Shown here piece by piece: positions 53,657 through 64,000 of a stretch of DNA of 64,000 bases. How positions within the stretch are numbered: the first letter of the stretch is position 1; each line of letters begins with the position of its first letter. Origin of the DNA: Amorphophallus konjac (taxonomy: Eukaryota > Streptophyta > Magnoliopsida > Alismatales > Araceae); NCBI GenBank assembly GCA_022559845.1, contig CM040121.1, positions 510,984,566 through 511,048,565 of the forward strand, in the 5' to 3' direction. The notes under the pieces are model-generated. The model had not been told where the DNA came from, did not search any database, and worked only from the letters and a program-made list of their open reading frames with translations. Position numbers and translations under genes: made by a program.

Positions 53657-56283
53657 GCCTTCATGTTGCTTAGTGCAGGTTGCCAGGGATTCTTAGCTTC
53701 TATGGTTGCTGTTGAAAAACCACGACGGAACGTCTGTGATATTCCTGTTGTTTGTGAGTTCCCTGATGTGTTTCCTGACGAGTTGCCAGGCTTGCCTCCA
53801 GAGCGAGAGATAGAAATGGTGATTGAACTGATTCCAGGTACAGCTCCTTTAGCAAAGGCACCGTACCGTATGGCTCCAGCTGAATTTAAAGAACTGCGAG
53901 TGCAGTTACTGGAATTACTGGAAAAAGGCTATATTCGCCCCAATTTTTCTCCGTGGAGCGCTCCAGTGCTGTTTGTGAAAAAGAAATATGGAAGCCTGAG
54001 GCTTTATATTGATTACAGGCAGCTGAATCAGGTGACTATCAAGAATAAATATCCGCTTCCCATGATTGATGATTTGTTTGACCAGTTACAGTCTGCTACT
54101 GTCTTTTCAAGGATTGATCTCCGGTCGGGCTACTTTCAATTACAAATCCGGGAATATGATGTGGAGAAGACGGCCTTCAGCACTCATTATGGTCACTTTG
54201 AATTTCTGGTTATGCCGTTTGGTTTGACTAATGCCCCAGCAGCTTTCATGGACCTGATGCAGCGTATTTTTCATCCATTTCTGGATCAATTCGTGGTGAT
54301 CTTTGTTGATGATATTCTGATCTATTCTACCTCTGATGAAGATCATGCGCAGGATTTGAGGATCGTACTGCAGACTCTAAGAGATCACGAGCTTTATGCG
54401 AAGTTCAGTAAATGTGAATTCTGGCTCCGGGAAATTCATTTTCTTGGCCACGTGATTTCTGGTGATGGGGTAGCAGTGGACCCTGCAAAGATTGATGCTG
54501 TTTTGAGTTGGCAGAGACCTAGAACTGTGACAGAGATAAGAAGCTTTTTAGGTTTGGCTGGGTATTATCGAAGGTTCATCCAAGACTTTGCAAAGATTGC
54601 AGCCCCGATGACTAGACTGACTCATAAAGATGTGCCTTTCGTCTGGTCGGATCAAGGTGAGGCTAGCTTTGTTGAATTGAAAAGGCTATTGACTTCTTCT
54701 CCTGTGTTGACTTTGCTGTCTGGCTCGGGTGGATTTATTGTTTGTATAGATGCTTCTCGAGTAGGTTTGGGGGCAGTGCTGATGCAACATGGTAAGGTTA
54801 TTGCATATGCATCTCGACAATTGAAACAACATGAAGAAAATTATCCCACACATGATCTGGAGCTAGCTGCAGTTATTTTTGCCTTAAAGATCTGGAGACA
54901 TTATCTGTATGGTGAAAAGTTTCAAATTTTTACTGATCACCAGAGTTTACAGTATATTTTCTCCTAGAAAGATCTGAATCTCAGGCAGCGCCGATGGATG
55001 GAATACATGAAAGATTTTGACTTTACACTCTCCTATCAGCCGGGTAAAATGAATGTTGTGGCTGATGCTCTGAGCAGGAAAATACAAGTCAGTTATTTAC
55101 TGTTGCATGAATGGAAATTGTGAAAATGGCTTTCAAGCGAGGCATTCAGTGCAGAGTTTCCTGCAGATCCGAAGATGGCAGTTTGTGCTAGTTTGATTTT
55201 GGGTTCAGCTTTATATCAGCAGATTCAAGAGGCCCAACAAGCTAATTCTGATTTGGCTCGTGTTATATCCAGATATGATGTGGATTTTGATGGTGAGCTG
55301 GTTGTCAGTTTTCAGGGCAGATTATATGTTCCTGCTGATGATGCATTGAGATTTGAGATTCTGAGTGAAGCTTATGGTTCCCGTTTTGCTATTCACCCAG
55401 GTGTCACCAAGATGTATCAGAATTTGAAGAAGCAATTTTGGTGGCCAGGTATGAAGAAAGACGTGGCTATATTTGTTTCTAAGTGCTTGACTTGTCAACA
55501 GGTTAAAGCCGAACATCAAAAGCTGGGTGGTTTACTTCAGCCGTTAGAGATTCCAATGTGGAAATGGGACCATGTTACTACAGATTTTGTGGTGGGTTTG
55601 CATCGGACTTCTCAGGGTTTTGATGGTATCTAGTTGCTTGTCGATAGATTGACTAAAACTGCCAGATTGTTGCCAATTAAGGTTGCCTGGAATGTGCAGA
55701 GGTTGGCCGAGCTGTATGTGCAGAAGATCGTGCCACTGCATGGAGTTCCTGTTTCACTTGTGTCAGATCGTGACCCACATTTTACCTCCGGCTTCTGGCG
55801 TAGTTTCCAGAAAGCTTTGGGCACTGAGTTAGCATTCAGTTCAGCGTATCACCCACAGTCAGATGGACAGTCAGAGAGGACTATTCAGACTCTGGAAGAC
55901 ATGCTGAGATCGTGTTGCCTTGACTGGCAGGGTTCGTGGAGTCAACATTTGCCACTTGTTGAATTTGCTTATAATAACAGTTTTCACTCCAGTATTGGTA
56001 TGGCTCCTTATGAAGCACTGTATGGTCGTCCTTGTCGTACTCCCTTGAACTGGTTTGATGTTGGGGATAGATTGTTTATAGGACCGGACATGGTACAACA
56101 ATGTTCTGATGTGATTCGTCTGATTAGGCAGAGGTTGTTGACGGCTCAGAGTCGACAGAAAAGCTATGCTGATCAGCATAGACGTCCACTACATTTTGAG
56201 CCAAGAGATATGGTATTTGTTAAGATATCTCCGATGAAAGGTGTTTCCAGATTTGGGAAGCATGGAAAGCTCAGTCCGCGATA
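53657..56283 (+). pseudogene. Tekay RT - RNase H - integrase (3' truncated)
   Basis: [19 protein letters not shown] at the start, [13 protein letters not shown], and FVDDILIYS active site near 54303. RNase [17 protein letters not shown], then [10 protein letters not shown] followed by TAG 54965-54967, where the family has Gln. TGA at 55121-55123 lies in the linker. Integrase: zinc finger HPGVTKMYQNLKKQFWW...CLTCQQ, DDE core with D in TTDFVVGL, D in SDRDPHF and E in QSERTIQTLED. TAG at 55631-55633 stands where Trp is usual before LLVDRLTK. The frame is cut at 56283 by the family D LTR. No frameshift occurs anywhere in the element. Confidence 0.9.
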
Positions 56284-58046
56284 TGTAGATTCTAAGAAAT
56301 CCACTTAGTAGAATAATAATAAAAAAAGAATTATGCAGAAGATGAAAAAAGCATGCACACGGTGCAAAATAGGAGATGTGATCGCCAGAGACGCGAGGGC
56401 CTCAAAGATATAACAATAATAAAATGGAGGGATCACGAAAAATACCTCAAGTGCGGGGATTAATGTGAGTGCTTTCCTTCTCTTCCAATCGGCCGGCCGA
56501 TGAAGAGAGTTTTTCTTGATGATTACCCTTGTAAAATTAACAAACACCAATAAAAGAGTATGGATTAGAAACCAAGGTGTGTAGCATCAAATTCATATAA
56601 AAATAGACATGAAAGCATGTGTAAGAACACACCTTATGGGTGTTGGCCCTTAAACCCCTATGCAAAAGGGCATGGGAGAATATATGATGAATGATGTAAA
56701 AAAAATAAGAAGTGTGCAACGCGGTTGCACCGTTGGAGGTTCTCAACGTGGTTGAGAGTAAAGTGATATTAACAGAGAGATGAATGTATATGCATGCATG
56801 CAAATAAAAGAAAGAAGAACTCGACAGATAGAAGAGGAGCCTGTGCTTCTTGGCTTAGATGCTCGATGAAGAGGAAACTCCAAGAGATGATGCGGTGAAG
56901 TGTAGAGCTCCTCCTTGGCCTAGAAGCAGCAGCGGCAGCACCTCCCTGTAAGATAGAAGAACAGAAATCCAATCCCCGTAACAGAGCCGCAGTAGCTCTA
57001 TTAATAGGGTAGACTCACATATGATAGAAAGATAAGGATGGGCAAGAGTCCAATATGGGAAGGATTAAGTTCCCAATCGAGCAATGTGACCAAACAAAGC
57101 AGGGACTCTTCAGGGAAAGGGCTGCGTTCGATTAGAACACGAAACTGAAACACGACCTGAAAAGGGGCGTTAATTCATAAATTGACGACCTGCAGAAGGG
57201 CGTTAATTAAAAACACGACCTAGACAAGGGCGTCACTTCCTGGATTTAAATTTGGTAATAAAACTTTCTTTATTTGAAAAAATGTGAAAGACGCCTGAAC
57301 TAAAGGCGTCAATTAAAAACGCACCCTATCAAGGGGCGTTAATCAATATGATAAATAGCCAAAAAGAATGGACGACCATGTGTTCGGGCGTCAATTAAAT
57401 TGCCGTCCGATTCAGGGTCGTTAATTCAAAAATATTCAAAACATGGCCATTTTTCATTTCTCAATATTATTTTTCTATTTTTTAGGTGGAGGTGCATCTC
57501 AATGTGCTGATTCCAATGACTATTTTTTCGTATTTTTCTGACACCCGGAAGGTCACCAAATCACCTCTTAAAGGGGGTTGAAAATAATATTAAAAAAATC
57601 AATTTGAAAAATGACGCCCTCAACCATGTCGTGAATTCTAATTTTTAATTTTTATTTTATTAAAAATCAAAATAACGTCTCTTGTTAAGTCGTTAATTCA
57701 TAAAAAATTCTGAAAAATCCTCAGAAAAATATAGAAAAATAGGAAAATGAGAGGAATTGACGTCTAATGGAAGTGGCGTCAATTTTTTAAGAAACGCCCA
57801 AGGCTAAGCCGTTATTTAAAAGACGCCCCACGTCAAGTCGATAATTCTGGAAAATTCATAAAAATAGAGAAAAATGCCCAGAAAATCCAAAAAAAATAGG
57901 AAAAAATAAGAAAAGGAAGAAAAAAAAGAGAAATCCAAAAAAAGTGAGAAAAACCACTCAAACAAAGTTAATTTGAGGGTCAAATTGGGATATTACAAGG
58001 TAATATGAGATGTACTCACAGTAACGTCAATTTTGGCGTGTCTACA
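56284..58046 (-). repeat. 3' LTR of the family D element (~1763 bp)
   Basis: Plus strand TGTAGATTCT...GCGTGTCTACA, sharing the terminal phrase with family C LTRs but otherwise diverged. Bounded by the broken Tekay pol and by the polypurine tract complement. Confidence 0.85.
57152..57855. repeat. Hairpin cluster with stem word ACGCC/GGCGT
   Basis: Around ten weak hairpins in the LTR, e.g. ACGACC-tagaca-AGGGCGT (57215-57233), GACGCCT-gaactaa-AGGCGTC (57290-57310) and AACGCACCC...GGGGCGTT (57318-57340), separated by AATTAAAA-type spacers. Stems are short and some contain mismatches. Confidence 0.75.
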
Positions 58047-58060
58047 GCTGCCCCGCCTTG
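58047..58060 (-). other. Polypurine tract of the family D element
   Basis: Minus strand CAAGGCGGGGCAGC directly before the LTR start TGTAGACACGCC; parallel to family C. Confidence 0.75.
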
Positions 58061-60924
58061 GCGTCTGCTTTGCAAGGGAGCAGAGCAAACTGAAAAGTAG
58101 ATGCCAAGGTGTGATGAGACACGCAATCAACATCACTTGATGAGAATGAAATCAAAAGCTCGAGATGAAGCAATCCCGGGAAATTCAATGAAATCAACGA
58201 TGTTTGGATAAGAGGAGGAGTGTGCACGCGGGCACGAAGGAGAATGATCAACTTCCAGCGCGGTGGAAGTACCCCAGGTCACAAACCTATAGGTTTCACC
58301 ATTGGGGAGCGGTTACCAGCCAATGTGGACGTGCTGCAGCCAAGGTGGATCAAGGGAAAAAGATTGAAATAAGATGATAGAAATCCAAACAAGGAGCTTT
58401 CGAGAAAATGACCCAAAACAGTGACAAAATGAACTGAGGATTCCATCAGCAATGAATATCTCATATCTGGAAAGATTAAGATCAATTTGACTCTCCAATC
58501 AGCTTATCAGAATGATTTTTTTTCAATGTTGATTCAAACTCCTATATGAATGCATGCTGGGTTTAAAAGGAAAAATTAAAACAAATGAAAATATAAGATA
58601 ATCAAGGATAATATTGTTAAACTGCCAAGACTGGGTCAAGAAACCCATTCTGCGAGCCGATACTAAGCCGAAGCCCGTTTATCCACGCATCAACTCGCAA
58701 AAGGGAACCATCGTCCCTAGTCTTGGACGGCTCAACGGCCTATCCATGTGACTAAGACTCCTCTGGAATCATCATTATTTTTGATGAAGGGGAACTCAAA
58801 TTCCAGATTTACCAAAGTCACAAGGTCCTTGATATAATCTAATAGCATAATAACATATAGTAAAATGCATACAGGGGGGATGGTGATAGCAATGAGCATG
58901 GGGGAACTGAGAAATGAGGTGCAAGCACCGTGGGGCTTGGATGATGATGCCCAGTCGGTGGGACCAAGAGCTTCTTCCTGCGCTCAAAGATTCATCAGTC
59001 AAGATATAAAAGATAATAAGCAATGAATAAGGCATTTAAGCATAGCAAGCATAGCATGAATCAAAGCATCAATAGCATGTATGTATCATATCATGAATAG
59101 CATTCAAGTGTGCACAGCGTGAAAGGCATGAATAACATAGATAGCATCATTAAAGCATAGATAGCATAGCATCATTGTTTGTCGTTTGTCATGAGGATGA
59201 CAACTTGGTTAATCAAGATTTGGAGTTGAATGATTAAGATCTGATAATGCCCATCGGCGGAGTGATCAGCAAGATTTGATAAAAAAAGATTTGGAGATGA
59301 ATATTCGGAGTAATGCGTAGCAAATTATGAAGATGCGATCAATTGTGAACATGGGGAGAATCAAAAGGTAGATGGCAATGAATGGAGAGGACTCATCCCG
59401 TGCTATTGGTCCTTACAAAATTCTTGTTCCTGCAAAAGCACCATCAGAAAAATACAATGTAATTTTTTGGATTATGCAAATTTTTATGAGTTTTGAAAAT
59501 ATTTGAATTTTTATGGATTTTGGAAAATATTTGAATTTTTTTTATGGATTTTTGAAAATATTCAATTTTTTTTGGATCTTGCTTAGGAAATATTCAACTT
59601 TTTTTTCTTTTGTTCACCAGAAATATTTTTTTTAGATTTTGATTTAGACATTGCTAAAGCAGCATCAAAGGGTGCTTAAACCACTGGCTAAGGGTCTTTG
59701 TTCCTTCCCCTTTCGCTAAAAACTGCCCAAAGCCAGGCGTGCATTTAAAGGTGGCGTCCGATGACCAGCTACCCTTGATTAACGGTGACCCTACCAAGGC
59801 CATACCCGAGAAACATTCGGTCTTAGAGGGAGAAGAGAAGAATAATTGAGGATATGCTTTATGCAGGATGGGAGATGTCGGGACTCAAATTCCTTCCAAG
59901 GTGTTTCCCCTCAAAGAGGTAGTCTGTTGTGCCGGGGCTTTATGCCTTTAATTTTTAGACCCTTGACATGCATACGACCAGGGTTTTCCCTGCGGGGACT
60001 TTGCCACTCTTGACATGCCATAATTCATAATTTTACTTTTATCGAAATTCTGATTTGATTTTCATAATAGCCCTTTTGGCTAGATGTATATCATGAAAAC
60101 TCATATGAAAACTCATATTAATTTTGGGTCAAGACTGCCCCTATTTGAGACTCCTCTCGTATTGGGGATTACCCTGGGTGGGTCATCTCATCCGTCAACC
60201 TCTTGCCCCTGCATTCGGCCGAGTAAAGAAGAGAAAAAGACTTTCAGGAATTCTCATGGCATGGCCAAAGTAGCAACGGTGTTTTACCAAAGGAGCCGAC
60301 TAAGGACGCCGTGAAGTGTGTGCGATGCCCAGCTAAGGGTTGCTCTTAACAAGCAGGGAGAGAACGTTGAATTCTCAGCGTGGGGTTTTTATTACCAAAG
60401 GTGCTGCAAAAGCTAGCCTAAAGACTCTTTTATGAGATTTAGTAAAAATAAAGATACGTCCTAGGATAAAGGCCTAAAATACCACTCTTAATCTTGTTAA
60501 GAAGCACTTCATTTTGAAAATCATGCGTGAAGCAATGAGATAATGATATCATGAAATGAGTACTTACGCCAATATGTTACCTTACAACCTTTGTAGAAGC
60601 AGCTGTCAGAGGCGAGGTTGATCATCGTGGGATAGTCCTCTTTGGCAGTCAAAAGGATTGGAAGCAAAGGATTTGAAAGTGGCTTAACAAGAAGGAGTGG
60701 TGCCAAGACCAGACACAGACGAATAAGGAAAAAAAGGAAGAGAGACGAGGGCTAGAACTCCCTCACTAAGGTGTGGAGACCCTGATCTCATGAAAGGTCT
60801 ACAGAAGAAGCGGAGAATTAGAAGGAGGAGTGAGGACTAAAGTCTCGAAAGCAGTGAGAGAATGGGCAGATGCCCAAGGCAGTGGATGTGGAAGAAGTTG
60901 GGTCGAACCCATGATCAGGAGGAA
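58061..60924. other. Noncoding internal region of family D
   Basis: No gene. Cryptic repeats of GCATAGAT/AGCATAG lie at about 59030-59180 and T-rich repeats at 59440-59640. The block from 59437 matches family C. The PMD gene of family C has no counterpart here. Confidence 0.6.
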
Positions 60925-63905
60925 TCAGCAGACGAAATTGATAGATGGAAAGCGGCGGATCCGGAGGGTCCGGAGGCAGTGGAGTAGAATCATGATAGGA
61001 GGAATCATCCGGAGGCTCCGGAGGGATAAAATATCGAGGGACGCGGTGCCCTTGGAAGAAGTAGGGAAAAAATGGTGGAAAAGGAAGAAGAAAATGAAGG
61101 AGGTGATGTTCTGGAAGAGCAGAAAGATGAACTGGAATAAGGATGGATGGTCCGGAGGTTCCGGAGGAATGAAATCAGGAGGGTCACGATGCCCTGAAAG
61201 AAGATAGAGAGAATAAGACGGAGAATCCGGAGGAAGAAGATGAAAAGGGGCGCGATGCCCGAGGGATAAAGAGAGGGGTGAAAGATCCGGAGGTTCCAGA
61301 GGAAGCAGATATCGAGGGACGCGATGCCCTGGGCATGGAAAGAGGAATAGAGTATCCGGAGGCTCCGGAGGAATGAGGTGTAAAGGGACGCGATGCCCTA
61401 AGCAGAAGGAAAGAGAATCCGGAGGTTCCAGAGGGATGAGGTGGAAAGGGACGCGATGCCCAAGGAATAAAGAAAGATCCGGAGGTTCCGGAGGAAGAAG
61501 ACGGAAAGGGGCGTGATGCCCAAGGGATAGAGAAAGATCCAGAGGTTCCGGAGGAAGAAAATGAAAAGGGGCGCGATGCCCGAGGGGAAAGTCCGGGAGA
61601 GTGAGATGAAAAAGGGCGCGATGCCCTAGCAGAACAAGGGAGAAATCCAGAGGGTCCGGATGCAAGAGCTGAAAAGGGACGCGATGGCCTGAGAAGAGAT
61701 TGGAGAGAGGGCAATGCCCGAGCAATGTAAGGGGACCCACAGATCCCGAGGATGAAGATGAATAAGATGGGAAATGCGGAATATCCGGAGGTGTCGGAAG
61801 GCGGGGAAGATACGGGTTTGGAAACCCGGGAAGCAGGAGGTGCAAATGTGTGCAATGGGATGGATGCGATGAATGCAGTGAATGCATGAATGCAATGAAA
61901 TGCAAAGAATATGAAGAATGTGAAGGGTGAGAGGATGAGATCTTCCTTTTTACCCTTAGAGTGGCCCATGAAGAAATTGTGATAGACAATAATGTGAATG
62001 GAGTTGAATAGAAGGTGGATAGAACAATGGAAGGCCCCTTAGCACCAAGATAACTACCCCTCCACAGTAGTGAAAGTGTATAAGAAATAGCCCATGCCGA
62101 AGCTTCAATGGTGAATGACAACTCCCTTGGAGAGTGAAAAGCAATAGTGCGAGGGAGTTGGAGAGTTGGGACAGGAAGCATCGTGTTGCCCATTGATTGT
62201 GGCGTATATGGAATGTTGAGCAAAATGGGTATTCGCCCCTTGTAAGAAAGAATGGGTTCAAGATTTGAAAGTTTGAACAAGGAGTGCCCTGTCCTGCCCT
62301 TGGATGGCATCAACGCTTGGCATTCTTCTCTGAGCAATGGCGGTGACTTGGCCTCTTCGACCATGCTTGGCACAATAACCCGGATTGGCATCCGGTAAAA
62401 TTCTTGCATCTTGAACAGCACGGCAGTGGCCAAATTCTTCTTGCCCGGCTTTTGCTTATCTTCGGCACAAGTACTTGTAGCAGCGTTCCCCTTCCGAGTA
62501 GTAAAGGGAGGTGAGGCGGAGGCGGAAGGCTTCGTGGATGGTGGAGGTATAATGGGGTGTGTTGGCAAATGGGTGAGTGGAGGTGGAGGTTCAAACACGT
62601 CGAGTTTCTCCCTTTGCTCGGAAGCAGTCGGGGTTGGCTCGAGTGCAAAAAAGGGGAGATCCTGCTCAGGATTAGCCATAGGTAAGGGTGAAAGGTTAAG
62701 TGGTGTTAAAGGTGTAATGGAAGGTTGAGGTGGTGGTAACGGGAGGTTAATTGGGGAAGGTTCAATGGTAGGTTCGGTGGAGGCGATGATGTGGAGGCTA
62801 CCAGCTTAACGGGTGGAGGTGTAATTAGTGGAGGTTTGGTGCGGAGAAAACGCCGAACGGGGCGAGCGGCGTTAGGAGTAGTAGACTTAAGATGGGCCGG
62901 CGTGGGTGATTGAAATATCGACCCATCATCGTAACATCAAGAGGTCTCGAAAACAGGGGTTGGATTGGGGATGGTGGCTTCGTCCTGAGCAGGGGGTTCA
63001 TCAAATGACAGTGGAGGGAGAGGGAAACGAAGGAAACTCGGAAGGGGTGCCTGTGGAGCTTCATCGTCATATGCCGCCTCGAATTCTTCAATTACCGGTT
63101 CTTGCTTGCTTGAAATGCCAATGCCGCAGTCATCTCTCCTATCCTTCCATTCTTTCTCCATTTTTGTAATGTCATTCAGAGCAGCATGAAGGGGATTGAT
63201 TGGAGTAGGAGGAGCGGGTCGTGGGCTCGTAACCCTCTTTAATCGTTCCTCCATTAAAATGAATTTATCAAGAAGAGTTTGTTGGAGGGGTGTGACTTGA
63301 GCAACCGAGGGTTGGCAAGGCCTTGAAGGAGGGGTGGCATAAAAATGCCGTGGAGGGGAATTAATGGGCCGACCCGTAGAAGAATCCGGATGGGCCGGAT
63401 TGCAAGGAATAAATGGGCCTTGGGGCCGTGATGGAGGAGGAATAGAAGGAGGCGGATGTCGGACCACCCGAGGAGGAGAGTGAATAGGAGGAGATGGGTG
63501 ATGGGCCACCCGAGTAGGATTGATCATTGAAGAGGGAGGTGGGTGATGGGCCACCCATATGGGATTGGAAGAATGCGATGAATGAGATGCACCCTCAACA
63601 ACGGCCTTAAGGGCTTGGATTTGTTGAGGGGTGAGATGATCTAATGTATGCAAGATTTGGGAGACCTTCTCATCATTGGGAGGAGACGGTCCCAAAGGGA
63701 TAGTGGCTCACGATTGAATCGAGGGGCCATGAGATTGGACATTGCCCATGGGTCGAGCATGACCATAAAAATGAGAATGTGGTCCCTTGAAGATATGGCG
63801 GGAATTTTGATGAACATGTTGAGATTGAGGATTATAAGATGTGCACGGTTGTGCATCCTCATGAATTGAATTAAACATGTTGGTTTTCTTATCATGGTAA
63901 GCCAT
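60925..63905 (-). pseudogene. Family D proline-rich ORF, broken counterpart of the family C ORF
   Basis: Starts MAYHDKKTNMFN at ATG 63905. The frame meets TGA near 63708 (CGA in family C) and TGA near 62937 (TGG in family C). A frameshift lies between 62937 and 62679. Open again from 62679 to 60925, with the Pro-rich part and a larger set of PPEPPDLSL...LGHRAPF repeats. The N-terminal block NDEKVSQILHTLDHLTPQQI is the best-conserved part between C and D. About 50 residues present in C after SSKQEP are missing here without changing the frame. Function unknown. Confidence 0.65.
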
Positions 63906-64000
63906 TATGCAATCAATGTTCAAAATAATTTGCAAAGAAACACACAAGTGGGATGGTTACCGTTGATCTTAATTTGTTTGAACCTTGGTGAATTAATGAA
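63906..64000 (-). other. Leader of the family D element, partial
   Basis: Similar to 43578-43680 of family C; noncoding; runs off the window. Confidence 0.5.

Larger units (their letters stand above)
50874..56283 (+). mobile_element. Tekay-like chromovirus (Ty3/gypsy), 3' end displaced
   Basis: 5' LTR 50874-51854, initiator-methionine type primer site, and one gag-pol frame broken off after integrase motif KLSPRY at 56283, where a family D element begins. The remaining integrase C-terminus, chromodomain and 3' LTR should lie beyond the window. Left flank CCAGC (50869-50873) is the candidate target duplication. Confidence 0.88.
56284..64000 (-). mobile_element. Family D: pol-less LTR element related to C, without PMD gene (5' end outside)
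   Basis: Minus orientation. The 3' LTR is at 56284-58046, preceded in element sense by a polypurine tract. The internal DNA aligns in blocks with family C (58060-58860 with 35040-35740; 59437-60900 with 39115-40690; the sense ORF). Between 58865 and 59437 there is 0.57 kb of simple DNA where C has the 3.4-kb PMD region. Inserted in the Tekay integrase; left flank CGATA (56279-56283) is the candidate target duplication. The 5' LTR lies beyond 64000. Confidence 0.85.

Overview
This window is repeat-filled plant (flowering-plant) nuclear DNA. No intact host gene was found. Plant Ty3/gypsy lineages of Athila, Tat and Tekay/chromovirus type are present, with a Ty1/copia remnant of SIRE/Maximus type, plant LTR promoters, GT-AG introns and a plant mobile domain (PMD) gene. 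The species cannot be named from the sequence.

Layout. (1) 1-5182: 3' part of an Athila-like element (+): pol to 2678, 3' LTR 3898-5182. (2) 5183-14988: Tat-type element copy 1 (+): gag-pol, an antisense ORF, 3' LTR 14205-14988. Its 5' end is missing here, probably because the Athila element sits inside it. (3) 14989-20414: 3' end and LTR of a SIRE/Maximus-like copia element. (4) 20415-21511, 33104-33412 and DNA from 45703: one older repeat ('H') split by two later insertions. (5) 21512-33098: complete Tat copy 2 (-), TSD ACATT, 5' LTR enlarged by a 315-bp tandem duplication. (6) 33413-45697: complete element (-) without pol ('family C'), TSD CATGC. It has a 973-codon proline-rich ORF at the gag position and, antisense, a seven-exon PMD gene with two nonsense codons. 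(7) 45703-50873: unresolved repeat DNA with palindrome clusters and an orphan LTR end plus primer site at 50811. (8) 50874-56283: Tekay-like chromovirus (+), one reading frame with seven stops and no frameshift. (9) 56284-64000: a second pol-less element related to C ('family D', -), without the PMD gene, running off the window.

How parts relate. The Tat copies form an inverted repeat with arms of about 9.8 kb. Tat and family C both carry, between the sense coding region and the 3' LTR, an antisense gene made of a globular transposon-associated domain followed by a charged coiled coil. That points to a common arrangement of antisense cargo. Where alleles can be compared, almost all nonsense codons are single C-to-T or G-to-A changes, as expected from decay of methylated cytosines.

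The most unusual signal is a set of short hairpins (stem 7-11 bp, loop usually 6 nt, often in pairs) repeated in several elements with a different stem word in each: GCGCTAT/ATAGCGC in family C, GGCGCC in 46.3-48.0 kb, and ACGCC/GGCGT in family D. In family C they lie in both LTRs, the 5' leader, the PMD upstream region and PMD intron 1.
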